Shown: piece by piece, positions 7,118 through 16,013 of the stretch | Layout of the letters: each line of letters starts with the position of its first letter | Position numbering within the stretch: position 1 is the first letter of the stretch | NCBI RefSeq assembly: GCF_014652715.1 | Contig: NZ_BMZI01000010.1 | Coordinates: forward strand, 4,337 to 36,690 | Source of the DNA: Salinicola rhizosphaerae | Lineage (GTDB): Bacteria; Pseudomonadota; Gammaproteobacteria; Pseudomonadales; Halomonadaceae | Length of the DNA: 32,354 nucleotides | Direction: 5' to 3' | Made by a program: the position numbers and the translations under genes | Notes under the pieces: generated by a model | Seen by the model: the letters and a program-made list of their open reading frames with translations, nothing else | Databases searched by the model: none | What the model was told of the DNA's origin: nothing

Positions 7118-8887
7118 ATGGCTAAGCAACAACCGCGCGTCGACGCCGTCATCGTCGGCCTCGGCTGGACCGGCTCCATCATGGGGATGGAGCTGACTGA
7201 CGCCGGCCTCAACGTGCTCGCGCTCGAGCGCGGCGCGGACCGTACCAACGAAGACTTCGCCTACCCAAAACCGGCGGACGAACTCGAGTACGGCATCCGT
7301 CACACCATGATGCAGAAGCCGAAGCAGTCGGCGGTCACCATTCGCCGCAACCTCGACGAGCGCGCCCTGCCGCAGCGCAAGCTGGGCGCCTTCTTGCCTG
7401 GCGATGGGGTCGGCGGTGCCGGCGCCCACTGGACCGGCGTGCTGATCCGCCCGACACCGACCGACCTGCAGCTCAAGACCTTTGCCGATCAGGCCTTCGA
7501 GCCCGGCGTATTGCAGGAAGACATGCAGATTCAGGATTTCGGCGTCACCTGGGACGAACTGGAGCCGCACTTCACGTTCTTCGAGAAGGTGTGCGGCCAG
7601 TCGGGCACCACCGGCAACCTCAATGGCAGCATCAAGGAAGGGGGCGACCCGTTCGAAGGCCCGCGCAGCGAGCCCTACCCACTGCCAGCGTTGCAGGACA
7701 CCCAGAACACCGAGATGTTCGAGAAGGCGGCCAAACAGCTCGGCTACCATCCGTTCCCCAACCCCTCGGCGAACGTCTCGCGCGCGTGGACCAACCCGTA
7801 CGGCATGCAGCTCGGGCCATGCAACTACTGCGGCTTCTGCTCCCGATACGGTTGTCTGAACTACTCCAAGGCCTCCCCGCAGACCTGCATCCTCAACGCG
7901 CTCAAGCAGCGCAGCAACTTCGCCTATCGCACCAACGCCAACGTCACTCGCGTCGAGCTGGCGCCCGACGGCAAGACCGCGACCGGCGTCACTTACATCG
8001 ACGATAACGGCGAAGAGATCTTCCAGCCGGCGGACATGGTCATCCTGGCCTCCTATTCGCTCAACAACGTGCGACTGATGCTCAACTCCGGCATCGGCCA
8101 GATGTACGATCCGATAGCTCGCACCGGCACCGTGGGGCGCAACTACGCCTACCAGATCGGCGGCGGTATCAACCTCTACTTCGACGACATCGAGTTCAAC
8201 CCGTTCGCTACCGCGGGCGCGACCGGCAAGATGTTCAACGACTTCTCGCCCGGCAACTTCGACAGCGCCCAGTATGGCTTCATTGGCGGCGCCAAGATGC
8301 ACTCGTCTCAGGCCAGCGGCACGCCGATCAAGACACCGCTGCCGAAGAATGCGCCGAAGTGGGGGCAAGGCTACAAGGACGCGTTGCAGAAGTATTACGG
8401 TCACCACATGAAACTCTCGATGACCGGCAGCGTCATGTCTTATCGCAGCAACATGCTCGATCTCGACCCGACGTGGAAGGACCCGTACGGCATGCCGCTA
8501 CTGCGCATGACCTTCGACTGGAAAGAGAACGAGCATCGCCTGTCCCGCTTCATGCGTGACCGCTTGAGCGAGATCGCCGACATCCTCAAGCCGGACTACC
8601 GGGACGAAGGTTTCCAGCTCGAGGGCTCTCACTTCAAGGTGACCAGCTACGTCTCGACCCACAACGTCGGCGGCGCGGTCATGGGCACCGATCCGAGCAA
8701 CTCGGCGCTCAACCGCTATCTGCAGAGCTGGGACGTGCACAATGTCTTCGTGCCGGGCGGCAATGCCTTCCCGCAGAACTTCCAGGCCAACCCGACCGAT
8801 CTGATCGGCGCGCTGACCTACTGGTCGGCCAAGAAGATCAGGGAAGACTATCTGAAAAACCCGGGGCCGCTGATGTCGCGTTCTTGA
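7118..8887 (+). CDS. Gluconate 2-dehydrogenase-like FAD (GMC) large subunit with Cys cluster
   Basis: This 589-aa GMC-family flavoprotein is the catalytic subunit. Residues 10-39 are the FAD-binding beta-alpha-beta (V-G-L-G-W-T-G, ending ALERG); 94-107 (PGDGVGGAGAHWTG) is the second GMC flavin loop; H515 and N554 (in STHNVGG and FPQNFQANP) are the expected catalytic pair. A cysteine cluster C235-x2-C238-x2-C241-x4-C246 matches the site of a [3Fe-4S] cluster known in related FAD dehydrogenases (fructose and glucose dehydrogenases). That cluster would relay electrons from FAD to the cytochrome. It has no signal peptide of its own, consistent with hitch-hiking on the Tat signal of the gamma subunit. 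GAGGAG precedes ATG 7118; the operon ends at the terminator at 8907. Confidence 0.92.
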   Translation: MAKQQPRVDAVIVGLGWTGSIMGMELTDAGLNVLALERGADRTNEDFAYPKPADELEYGIRHTMMQKPKQSAVTIRRNLDERALPQRKLGAFLPGDGVGGAGAHWTGVLIRPTPTDLQLKTFADQAFEPGVLQEDMQIQDFGVTWDELEPHFTFFEKVCGQSGTTGNLNGSIKEGGDPFEGPRSEPYPLPALQDTQNTEMFEKAAKQLGYHPFPNPSANVSRAWTNPYGMQLGPCNYCGFCSRYGCLNYSKASPQTCILNALKQRSNFAYRTNANVTRVELAPDGKTATGVTYIDDNGEEIFQPADMVILASYSLNNVRLMLNSGIGQMYDPIARTGTVGRNYAYQIGGGINLYFDDIEFNPFATAGATGKMFNDFSPGNFDSAQYGFIGGAKMHSSQASGTPIKTPLPKNAPKWGQGYKDALQKYYGHHMKLSMTGSVMSYRSNMLDLDPTWKDPYGMPLLRMTFDWKENEHRLSRFMRDRLSEIADILKPDYRDEGFQLEGSHFKVTSYVSTHNVGGAVMGTDPSNSALNRYLQSWDVHNVFVPGGNAFPQNFQANPTDLIGALTYWSAKKIREDYLKNPGPLMSRS

Positions 8888-8906
8888 CGCGTTCTCATGT
8901 CCACTG

Positions 8907-8933
8907 AAAAAGACGCCCTCGCGGCGTCTTTTT
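8907..8933 (+). terminator. Rho-independent terminator of the dehydrogenase operon
   Basis: AAAAAGACGCC-CTCGC-GGCGTCTTTTT: an 11-bp perfect stem (6 strong pairs plus an A/T zip) with a five-base loop and a T run, 20 bases after the FAD-subunit stop. Because of its A run it could also work for leftward transcripts. Confidence 0.92.
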
Positions 8934-9091
8934 CGTCATGTTCCCCTGCTCCTCCCTTCTCTTCTATTGACCTATTGGGCCAGCCATATCTCCTCCGTCG
9001 GTTTCCGCAGCGTGCCCCCTACCGCGCTTGAGAATCCGATCTACCGGTCGCATATTGACGAGGCGTGAATTCTCCAGCCAACCGGACAGCC

Positions 9092-9670
9092 ATGTCTCTC
9101 GATACCACCGCCGCCAATCGCCTGATGACCCACTTCGACGATCACGACTCCGTCTGGCTATTCGGCTACGGCTCGCTGATCTGGAAGGCCGATTTCGACT
9201 ATCTCGAGCGCCGCCCGGCCTCGATTCGTGGCTGGACACGTCGCTTCTGGCAAGGCTCTCACGATCATCGCGGCACGCCGGATGCCCCGGGGCGCGTGGT
9301 GACGCTGGTGCCTGAGGACGGGGCGATTTGCCACGGCATGGCCTACCGCATTCCGCCCAGCGTCTTTGGTCCGCTCGATATCCGCGAGAAGAATGGTTAT
9401 CTGCGCGTGATCACGCCGATGGCGTTCGAGGACGCCGCCACCGACGCGCCAGCCCAAGCCGAAGGCGTGGTCTACCTGGCCGGCGAGGACAACGCCGCCT
9501 ATCTCGGGCCGGCTGCCGAGGTCGAGATCGCTCGCCAGATCGCGGCGTCCCACGGACCCAGCGGTCCCAATCGGGACTACCTACTCAATCTGGCGGCCGC
9601 GCTGCGCGAGCTGGGGTTCGATGATGCCCATGTGTTCGAACTTGAGCGCGCGGTGCTCGAGATCGCCTGA
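9092..9670 (+). CDS. chaC: ChaC-type gamma-glutamylcyclotransferase
   Basis: The 192-aa product has the ChaC/GGCT fold: the substrate-binding loop WLFGYGSLIWK at residues 23-33, RRPASIRGWTRRFWQGSHDH (about 42-61) and GTPDAPGRVVTL, then GMAYRIPP and IREKNGY, the segment bearing the catalytic glutamate in the family. ChaC enzymes split the gamma-glutamyl group of glutathione into 5-oxoproline and Cys-Gly, and so take part in glutathione turnover and redox balance. ATG 9092 is chosen with GGA at 9083; an in-frame GTG at 9065 would add nine residues but has its AG-rich stretch too close. A truncated second copy of the 3' part is present at 24949-25287. It converges with the Ku/LigD operon with 13 bases between stops. 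Confidence 0.92.
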   Translation: MSLDTTAANRLMTHFDDHDSVWLFGYGSLIWKADFDYLERRPASIRGWTRRFWQGSHDHRGTPDAPGRVVTLVPEDGAICHGMAYRIPPSVFGPLDIREKNGYLRVITPMAFEDAATDAPAQAEGVVYLAGEDNAAYLGPAAEVEIARQIAASHGPSGPNRDYLLNLAAALRELGFDDAHVFELERAVLEIA

Positions 9671-9683
9671 CCGAGCCGGATCG

Positions 9684-10844
9684 TCACTCGCGCTGCCCGA
9701 TCGCCTCCGCCAGTTCACTCTTGCTCATGCGGCTGCGACCGGGAATGTCGAGTTCTTGCGCACGCTCGTAGAGCGCCTGGCGGGAGCCCGCCCGGCTATC
9801 CGCCGACCTTTTCTGACTCGACGAGCCATTTGCCGTCGTCTTGCGCTGCGAAGACCCGGTCGAGGCCCCTTTCTTCGCGCGCTTCGCGTCGTGCGTCGAC
9901 GCTTTCGCACTCTTCGATGACGCCGCGCCACGCTTTCTCGATGGCTCGTCGGACTTCTTGCCTCCTGCTTCCTGCGAGCGAGTCAGACGAGCAGTGTCTT
10001 CGACGCGACCGCGCTTGAGGCTGCGCTTCAGAACCTGCATCAGGTCGATGACCTCGGCGCTCGCTTCCTCGTCGTCGTCCGCCGCTTCGACGTCATCGCC
10101 TTCAGCGGGAATGATGTCCTCGTGGCGCCGCTGCTTGCGGCGGATGCGCTTGGCCAGCGCCTGCATGTGCGGATCGATCAGCTCGTCGGGATCGAGCGTC
10201 CTGGCGCTGAGCCGATCGATGGCTTGCGCCAGGCGTTTTTCGCTCTTGGCGTCCGGCTCGCCGGGCTCGGAGAGACCGATATCTGCGGGCGTGCGCAGCT
10301 CGTCGACAAAGCGCAGCGCTTCGGCGCGCAGAATTCCGCCTTCGGCAATGATCGCCACCAGCACTTCGCGCCCGCGCATGACCAGCGTGGCCACACCTGC
10401 GCGTTTCGTCTTCTCCATCGCCTGGGCCAGCAGCCGATAGGGCTTGAGCGCGCCCTTGTCGGGGACCAGGAAATAGGCGCGGCGAAAATAGAGCGGGTCG
10501 AGCTCGTCCAGTGCAACGAACCGACTGAGCTCGATTTCGCGCCGATGCGCAAGGGCGGCATCCTCGATCTCCTCCTCTTCGACCACGGCATAACGATCTT
10601 CGGCGATCTCGACCCCACGCTCGAGCTGGGTGTTCTTCAGCGGCTTGCGGCCGCTCTCGGCGAAAAAGCGTCGCGCCAGCGGCGTGCCGTCCTCGTCGAC
10701 CTGGCGCAGGGCGATCTGGCGTGCGTGATGCGCCGCATAGAGCCCCACCGGCAGATTGACCAGCCCGAAGGCGATGGTGCCCGACCAGAACGGTCGCGGT
10801 CCCTTGAACGCCGGCTTGTCGTGCCGGTTCTGGCGATCAGGCAC
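9684..10844 (-). CDS. ku: Ku DNA end-binding protein, second copy, with C-terminal SAP-like domain
   Basis: This 386-aa bacterial Ku has the core bridge domain at residues about 14-255 (opening RPFWSGTIAFGLVNLPVGLY, middle FRRAYFLVPDK, GVATLVMRGREVL). A long Lys/Ser/Ala-rich linker (about 285-350) leads to a SAP-type DNA-binding helix-extended-helix (355-386: QALYERAQELDIPGRSRMSK). Ku dimers encircle broken DNA ends and recruit LigD for non-homologous end joining. The start is GTG 10844, not an upstream ATG: it has AAGGAG seven bases before it and overlaps the preceding ku stop by 8 bases, so translation is probably coupled. It is much longer than typical 250-300-aa bacterial Ku because of the tail. 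Confidence 0.93.
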   Translation of the reverse strand: MPDRQNRHDKPAFKGPRPFWSGTIAFGLVNLPVGLYAAHHARQIALRQVDEDGTPLARRFFAESGRKPLKNTQLERGVEIAEDRYAVVEEEEIEDAALAHRREIELSRFVALDELDPLYFRRAYFLVPDKGALKPYRLLAQAMEKTKRAGVATLVMRGREVLVAIIAEGGILRAEALRFVDELRTPADIGLSEPGEPDAKSEKRLAQAIDRLSARTLDPDELIDPHMQALAKRIRRKQRRHEDIIPAEGDDVEAADDDEEASAEVIDLMQVLKRSLKRGRVEDTARLTRSQEAGGKKSDEPSRKRGAASSKSAKASTHDAKRAKKGASTGSSQRKTTANGSSSQKRSADSRAGSRQALYERAQELDIPGRSRMSKSELAEAIGQRE

Positions 10845-11724
10845 GTTTGCGCTCCTTGCTCTTTCTAGCGTTCTCATTCTTCCTGGCGTTCTCGCCCTTC
10901 CTGGCCCCCCTGTTCCTTTGGCGCGGCTTGGAACCATTCTTGCGCTCCTGGGCGAGACTCGCGGCCAGCGACGAGGAGAGATCGTCGCTGGGCTCGGTGC
11001 GGCGACGACGCTTGACCTTGACCCGCTTGCCCTGACGCTTGCTCTCGACCAGCGCCTCGAGCCGCTCGCGATACTCGTCCTGATACACGTCGGGCTCGAA
11101 ATCGGCGGCATACATCTCGATCAGCTGCGTTGCCATCTGCACCTCCTTGGCATCGAGCTTGCCGCCGCCCGGCGCTTCCAGTGCCTCGACATCCACGACT
11201 TCGTCGAGATAGCGCAGCGTGAGCAGCAACGGCAGGCCATCGTGGTCGCGCAGCGCACCGACATAGAGCTTGTGGCGCATCACCCAATGCACGAGCCCCT
11301 CCTTGCCGCTCTCCGCGAGTGCCGCCGACAACGCGGCGAAGGCGTCATCGTCGCCGTCCGGGCCCAGAAAGTAAGGGCGTCGATACCAGCGGTGATCGAT
11401 CGTCCCCAGAGGCAGGAAGTGCATCACCTCGATGTCACGAGACGGCTCCGGTCGCAGCGACTCGAGCTCTTCGTCGTCGAACATCACCCGGTCGTGATCC
11501 GGCGTGATGTAGGCCATATGGCGCTCATCGCGGGAGACACTTGCGCCGGTCTCGGGGTTGATCATCGCCTGGTGGACCGGCCGATGGTGACGCGGATCGA
11601 GCAGGCGGAAATGGACGTTCTTGTCCGAAGCCGCCGAGTAGAGCTTGACCGGCACGGTGTCGTTTCCCAGCTGGACGACGCCTTTCCATACGGCGCGGGC
11701 TGTCTTCGATGGACCTGATGCCAT
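10837..11724 (-). CDS. ku: Ku DNA end-binding protein, first copy, basic tail
   Basis: This 295-aa Ku homologue has the core at residues about 8-225 (AVWKGVVQLGNDTVPVKLYS, then YRRPYFLGPDG, VHWVMRHKLYVG) followed by a strongly basic tail (229-295) that ends in repeats of the type ARKxENARK. Basic Ku tails are known to help threading along DNA and recruitment of LigD. Its ATG 11724 directly follows the ligD TGA, with GGAGG inside the ligD end, so the two are translationally coupled. The sequence differs clearly from the neighbouring ku at 9684, so this is an old pair and not a recent duplication. The two may form a heterodimer or have separate roles. Confidence 0.93.
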   Translation of the reverse strand: MASGPSKTARAVWKGVVQLGNDTVPVKLYSAASDKNVHFRLLDPRHHRPVHQAMINPETGASVSRDERHMAYITPDHDRVMFDDEELESLRPEPSRDIEVMHFLPLGTIDHRWYRRPYFLGPDGDDDAFAALSAALAESGKEGLVHWVMRHKLYVGALRDHDGLPLLLTLRYLDEVVDVEALEAPGGGKLDAKEVQMATQLIEMYAADFEPDVYQDEYRERLEALVESKRQGKRVKVKRRRRTEPSDDLSSSLAASLAQERKNGSKPRQRNRGARKGENARKNENARKSKERKRA

Positions 11725-14439
11725 TCACACCTCCATGCCGGCGTCGCGGCAGCGCTTCTTGGTCAATGCCTGCCGAGCGTCTTCGAAGCCGTCCCACGGA
11801 TCGCGCTTGAGCGAGGCGAGACGCCGCGGCAGATTGTCGATCGTGTAGCCGTCCGGGCGCAGCGAACTGCCGAGATCCCCCCAGCGTACCGGCGTCGCCA
11901 CCGGGGCAACGGGCTTGGCACGCACCGAATAGGAGGCGACGGCGGTGGCGCCGCGTCCGTTGCGCAGATAGTCCAGGAACACCTTGCCGCGGCGTGCCTG
12001 CTTGGACATGTTCAGCGTCAACTTGTCGGGCTGCTTGTCGGCGCAGCGCTGGCACACCGCCTCGGCGAAAGCCTTGGCGGTATCCCAGTCGGCAAGTGGC
12101 TTGAGAGGCACCACGAGATGCAACCCCTTGCCGCCGGTGGTGCGCAGAAAGGCCGTCAGCTCGAGCTCGGCCAGCGCCTCGCGCAGTGCGTGAGCGACAT
12201 CGATCACATCCTGCCAGTCGCTGTCCGGTGCCGGGTCGAGATCGAACACCAGCTGGTCGGGCCGCTCGAGATCGTCGATGCGGCTGTTCCAGACGTGCAG
12301 CTCGATCGAACCGAGCTGGGCCAGCGCGATGACGTCCCCGATATGGCGCACGTAGAGATAGTCGTGACTGCCTGACTTCTCCTTGATGCGTACGCTCGGC
12401 AGATTGTCCGGCGTGGTGTCGCTGGGGTGCTTCTGGACGAAGCAGTCAGCGTCGATGCCGCCGGGGCAGCGCAGCAGCGTCAGCGGACGCTCGATCAATC
12501 CGGGCAGCAGCCAGTCGGCCTGGGCGGCATAGAACTCGGCGAGATCCTGCTTGGTGATTTCGCCCTCCTTGAACAGGACGCGATCCGGATGGGTCAACTT
12601 GACCCCGGCCACCTTGCCGCTTTCGTGCTTGCGCTTCCCGCCAGCTTCCTGACCGCTACCGGAATGCTTGCCGTTGGCCTCTGCCTTGGCCCCGCCACCG
12701 GGCCGGCCTGGGTGCTGAGCGTCTGCCATCGAGGTCTCCCCGCTGGGTGAGGGCCCACGTTGCTGCTCGAGTTCGATGTCCTTCGGGTCGCGATCTTCGC
12801 GGATGCCGCGAAAGCGCGGATGGCGCAGTCGGCCGTCATGGGTCCATTCGGAAAAGTTGACGTCGATGACCCGTTTCGGCGTTACCCAGTGTGTCACTTT
12901 AGCATCCGGGATATCGCGCTCGACGAAGGGCGAGGTCTTGCGCCGGGAACGCGACAGCGTGCGCTCCCACTCCCTCAACTGAGCATTGGAGAAGCCGGCG
13001 CCGACGCGGCCGCAGTAACGCAGCTTGCCGTTATCGTAGGCACCGATCAGCAGCGAGCCGAAGCCGGCTCGCGAGCCCTGGGGATCGGTATAGCCGCCGA
13101 CCACGAACTCCGCTTGGCGCTCGGTCTTGGTCTTGACCCAGTCGCGATTGCGACGTCCGCGATAAGGCGCATCGGCGCGCTTGGACACCACGCCCTCCAA
13201 CCCTTTGCGGCTCGCCTCCTCGAAGAATTCCCTGCCTTGGCCCTCGACGTGGTCGGTGTAGCGCAGCGGCGTGCGCTTGGGCAGATTCAGCGCTTCGAAG
13301 AGCGTCGCCAGCAGGCGCTTGCGCTCGTGCAGTGGGGTATCGCGCAGGTCCACACCGTCGAGATAGAGCAGGTCGAAGATCTGATAGACCAGCTTGCCGG
13401 TCTTCTCTTCGCTGAGCGAGCGCTGCAGGCTGCGAAAGTCGCTGATGCCATCGCGACGCAGCGCGACCACTTCGCCGTCGAGGAGAGCGCTTTGCAGCGA
13501 GAGCTCGTTCATCGCCTGGGTGATCTCCGGGAAGCGCTCGCTCCAGTCATGACCGTTGCGGGTGATCAGCTGCGCTCGTCCCTTTTCGAGCCGGGTCAGA
13601 ATGCGATAGCCATCGAACTTGATCTCGTGAAACCAGTTGTCGCCTGTCGGCGCTTCGTCGACCAGCGTCGCCAGTTGCGCGGCAGGCTCCTTCGGCAGTT
13701 TCGTCTTGCACGCGCCCTCCATCTGGCTGACGTCCGGTAGCTTGTTTTCCGTGGCAGCCGTCGCCTTGCGCTTGTCGCTTGCGCGCTGCGATGACGCCTT
13801 CGATTCATTCGCGGGCGACTGGGAGGAAGACGACCTGGACGAAGATTTCGATGACGAGTCACGGTCCGCTGACTCGGAGCCGCCCTCCTCCTCGGCGATC
13901 CGCGCCATGGAGCGTTCGCTGTCGACGCTGAGGTCATCGAGACTTCCCGGCACTCGAGCGCCCTTCTCGTCGTGACGCTTAATCATCAGCCACTGCTTGC
14001 CATCCTCTTTTCCGCCGCCCCGCCCGCGCATGCGTTTGAGCGTCCAGGCCCCTTTGAGCTTCTCGCCTTCGAGCTCGAGATCGATCTGGCCATCGTCATG
14101 CTTGCCGGTGACTCGCCACTCGCCACGATCCCATACCATTACGGTGCCGGCGCCGTAACCTTCGGGAATGACACCTTCGAACTTGCCGTAATCGAGTGGA
14201 TGATCTTCCACTTCCACCGCGAGGTGCTTCTCGCCCGGCTCGAGACTCGGTCCCTTGGGCAGCGCCCAGCTGCGAAACACGCCTTCGTCTTCCAGTCGCA
14301 GGTCGTAGTGCAGACGACTGGCGTCGTGCTTGTGGATCACGTACTCGGCGCTTCCCGCTCGCTGGCGTCGACGACGCCCACGGGGTTCCGGTGAACGAGA
14401 GAAGTCACGCTTGTTGCGATAGGTCTCGAGATCAGCCAT
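11725..14439 (-). CDS. ligD: ATP-dependent DNA ligase LigD (phosphoesterase-ligase-polymerase)
   Basis: A 904-aa three-domain NHEJ enzyme. Residues about 30-155 are the 3'-phosphoesterase (HDASRLHYDLRLE, HPLDYGKFEG). A low-complexity Ser-rich linker (195-230) follows. Residues about 240-540 are the ATP-dependent ligase with the nucleophile K274 in EIKFDGYR, motif LDGEVVAL and GLEGVVSKR. A second linker (560-610) leads to the archaeo-eukaryotic primase-type polymerase (615-904) with metal-binding D733 and D735 (VFDLDP) and RTTGGKGLHLVVPL. The order PE-Lig-Pol is the Pseudomonas type. ATG 14439 with GGGAGG before it replaces a longer open frame from 14520. It is first in the operon ligD-ku-ku. 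Confidence 0.95.
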   Translation of the reverse strand: MADLETYRNKRDFSRSPEPRGRRRRQRAGSAEYVIHKHDASRLHYDLRLEDEGVFRSWALPKGPSLEPGEKHLAVEVEDHPLDYGKFEGVIPEGYGAGTVMVWDRGEWRVTGKHDDGQIDLELEGEKLKGAWTLKRMRGRGGGKEDGKQWLMIKRHDEKGARVPGSLDDLSVDSERSMARIAEEEGGSESADRDSSSKSSSRSSSSQSPANESKASSQRASDKRKATAATENKLPDVSQMEGACKTKLPKEPAAQLATLVDEAPTGDNWFHEIKFDGYRILTRLEKGRAQLITRNGHDWSERFPEITQAMNELSLQSALLDGEVVALRRDGISDFRSLQRSLSEEKTGKLVYQIFDLLYLDGVDLRDTPLHERKRLLATLFEALNLPKRTPLRYTDHVEGQGREFFEEASRKGLEGVVSKRADAPYRGRRNRDWVKTKTERQAEFVVGGYTDPQGSRAGFGSLLIGAYDNGKLRYCGRVGAGFSNAQLREWERTLSRSRRKTSPFVERDIPDAKVTHWVTPKRVIDVNFSEWTHDGRLRHPRFRGIREDRDPKDIELEQQRGPSPSGETSMADAQHPGRPGGGAKAEANGKHSGSGQEAGGKRKHESGKVAGVKLTHPDRVLFKEGEITKQDLAEFYAAQADWLLPGLIERPLTLLRCPGGIDADCFVQKHPSDTTPDNLPSVRIKEKSGSHDYLYVRHIGDVIALAQLGSIELHVWNSRIDDLERPDQLVFDLDPAPDSDWQDVIDVAHALREALAELELTAFLRTTGGKGLHLVVPLKPLADWDTAKAFAEAVCQRCADKQPDKLTLNMSKQARRGKVFLDYLRNGRGATAVASYSVRAKPVAPVATPVRWGDLGSSLRPDGYTIDNLPRRLASLKRDPWDGFEDARQALTKKRCRDAGMEV

Positions 14440-14759
14440 TCGTCGCCTCCCTCTCGAATGTCTTTCTGACCGCCGATGAGATTCAGCGCCCTGGCGTTGT
14501 ACCCACTCCACTGCACTCAACGTTCCGCTGTCGGGGCACGATCCAATTTTCCAGCGTAGACGCTAACAGCGGCCGGATAGACAAAGACGACTCACAAAGC
14601 GTTGGGAACATGATCCAGGTTAATACTGGAAGACGACATCGGCCCGGTGAGGTCACATTGCATTGAAGGGTTCGAGGACGTGACCCACGCTGAAAGGGTT
14701 GACGACGAACCTTTCCAGTCACAGGGACAACTCCGATTCCAGCCACAGGACGAAACGCG
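14440..14759. other. Divergent intergenic region, ligD / ackA
   Basis: This 320-bp stretch must hold promoters for the leftward ligD-ku-ku and rightward ackA-xfp operons. I see no protein-coding gene in it. The ackA ribosome-binding site is AGGA about 14745. A degenerate Fnr-like sequence (ATGAT-CCAG-GTTAA, 14610-14623) matches TTGAT-N4-ATCAA at only 7 of 10 positions and is not called as a site. Confidence 0.5.
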
Positions 14760-15974
14760 ATGGCTCACTCCGACGTCACCCTCCTTGCGCTCAACGCAGG
14801 CTCGTCGAGCCTCAAGCTGTCGCTTTACCGCATGACAACGAGCGACGCGCCGGAACTCGTCGCTCACATCCAGATGGAGGAGATCGGCGACGCGCCGCAT
14901 CTAGTCGGCACTCTGGCCAGCGGCGAGTCTTTCATCGACGAGCACCCGGAGCCTCGCGAGATTGCGAATCACGATAGCGCCTACGCCAAACTGCGCGAGG
15001 CGCTGGATAACGAATTCGGACAGCTCGAACTCGCGGCAGTCGGCCATCGCGTTGTTCACGGTGGCGATCAGTTCGACGGCCCGACTGCCATCGATGACGT
15101 CACCCGCGAGCGGATCGCCTCGTTGACGCCGATGGCACCACTGCACCAGCCCCATCATCTCGAAGGTATGGATGCCGTCAGCCGTTTCGCGCCGCAGACG
15201 CTGCAGGTCGCCTGCTTCGACAACACTTTTCATCTCGACATGCCCCAGATCGCGCAGCTGACCGGTTTGCCATATCGCTTTTTCGATCAAGGTATCCGAC
15301 GCTACGGCTTTCACGGGCTCTCCTATGAGTATATCGCCGAAACACTGCACCAGATCGCACCCGACCTGGCACGCGGTCGCGTCGTCGCGGCGCATCTGGG
15401 CAACGGCGCGAGTCTTTGCGCCATGCATGGCGGCAAAAGCATCGACACCACCATGAGTTTCACCGCACTGGACGGCCTGCCGATGGGGACGCGCGTCGGC
15501 GCGCTGGACCCCGGCGTTTTGCTATACCTGCAGCAGGAACATGGCTACGACCTTGATGCACTGCAGTCCCTGCTCTATCACGACTCGGGGCTGCTGGGTC
15601 TCTCCGGCGTCGACAGCGACATGCACGCGCTGCTCTCGAGCGACTCGCCGCGGGCCCGGCTCGCCGTCGAGTTCTTCGTTCATCGCACCGCACAGGAGAT
15701 CGCGCGTCTTGCGGTCAGCCTCGGCGGACTGGATGGCATCGTTTTCACCGCGGGTATCGGCGAGCACGCACCCGCCGTTCGTCGGGACATCATGGAAAGA
15801 CTGTCACCGCTCTGTTCAGTTGCCGTCGACGACACGGCGAACCTATCGACCAATCCGGGACGCATCTCAACGCCGGAAAGCCGCGTTGCCGTTCATGTCA
15901 TCCCGACCGACGAGGAGCGCATGATCGCCCGCCACACTTACGCAGTCTGGCAATCTCGACAGCCCGACGCATGA
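14760..15974 (+). CDS. ackA: Acetate kinase
   Basis: AckA (404 aa) converts acetyl phosphate and ADP into acetate and ATP, reversibly, in the cytoplasm. Conserved residues are in place: N12 (LALNAGSSSLK), R97 (GHRVVHGG), D154 (ACFDNTFH), H185 (RRYGFHG), the phosphate loop HLGNGASL, R245 (MGTRVGALDPG) and FTAGIGEHA. Length and motif spacing match the family. It is followed after 39 bases by phosphoketolase on the same strand and no phosphotransacetylase is nearby, so acetyl phosphate here probably comes from phosphoketolase instead of from acetyl-CoA. Confidence 0.95.
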   Translation: MAHSDVTLLALNAGSSSLKLSLYRMTTSDAPELVAHIQMEEIGDAPHLVGTLASGESFIDEHPEPREIANHDSAYAKLREALDNEFGQLELAAVGHRVVHGGDQFDGPTAIDDVTRERIASLTPMAPLHQPHHLEGMDAVSRFAPQTLQVACFDNTFHLDMPQIAQLTGLPYRFFDQGIRRYGFHGLSYEYIAETLHQIAPDLARGRVVAAHLGNGASLCAMHGGKSIDTTMSFTALDGLPMGTRVGALDPGVLLYLQQEHGYDLDALQSLLYHDSGLLGLSGVDSDMHALLSSDSPRARLAVEFFVHRTAQEIARLAVSLGGLDGIVFTAGIGEHAPAVRRDIMERLSPLCSVAVDDTANLSTNPGRISTPESRVAVHVIPTDEERMIARHTYAVWQSRQPDA

Positions 15975-16013
15975 GACCTTCTTCCCATCCGGCGCTTTCG
16001 AAAGGAGAGTTCC

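Noticed and set aside
4778..8407. Long open frames on the minus strand opposite the dehydrogenase operon (up to 468 codons)
   Set aside because: They mirror GC-rich codons of the real plus-strand genes, have no ribosome-binding sites and show no protein-like motifs.
10756..13740. Open frames of 200-326 codons on the plus strand opposite ku and ligD
   Set aside because: Antisense shadows of well-identified genes; compositions are repetitive and no family pattern is visible.
14610..14623. Fnr-like sequence before ackA
   Set aside because: Only 7 of 10 defined bases match; too weak given how many such matches arise by chance.
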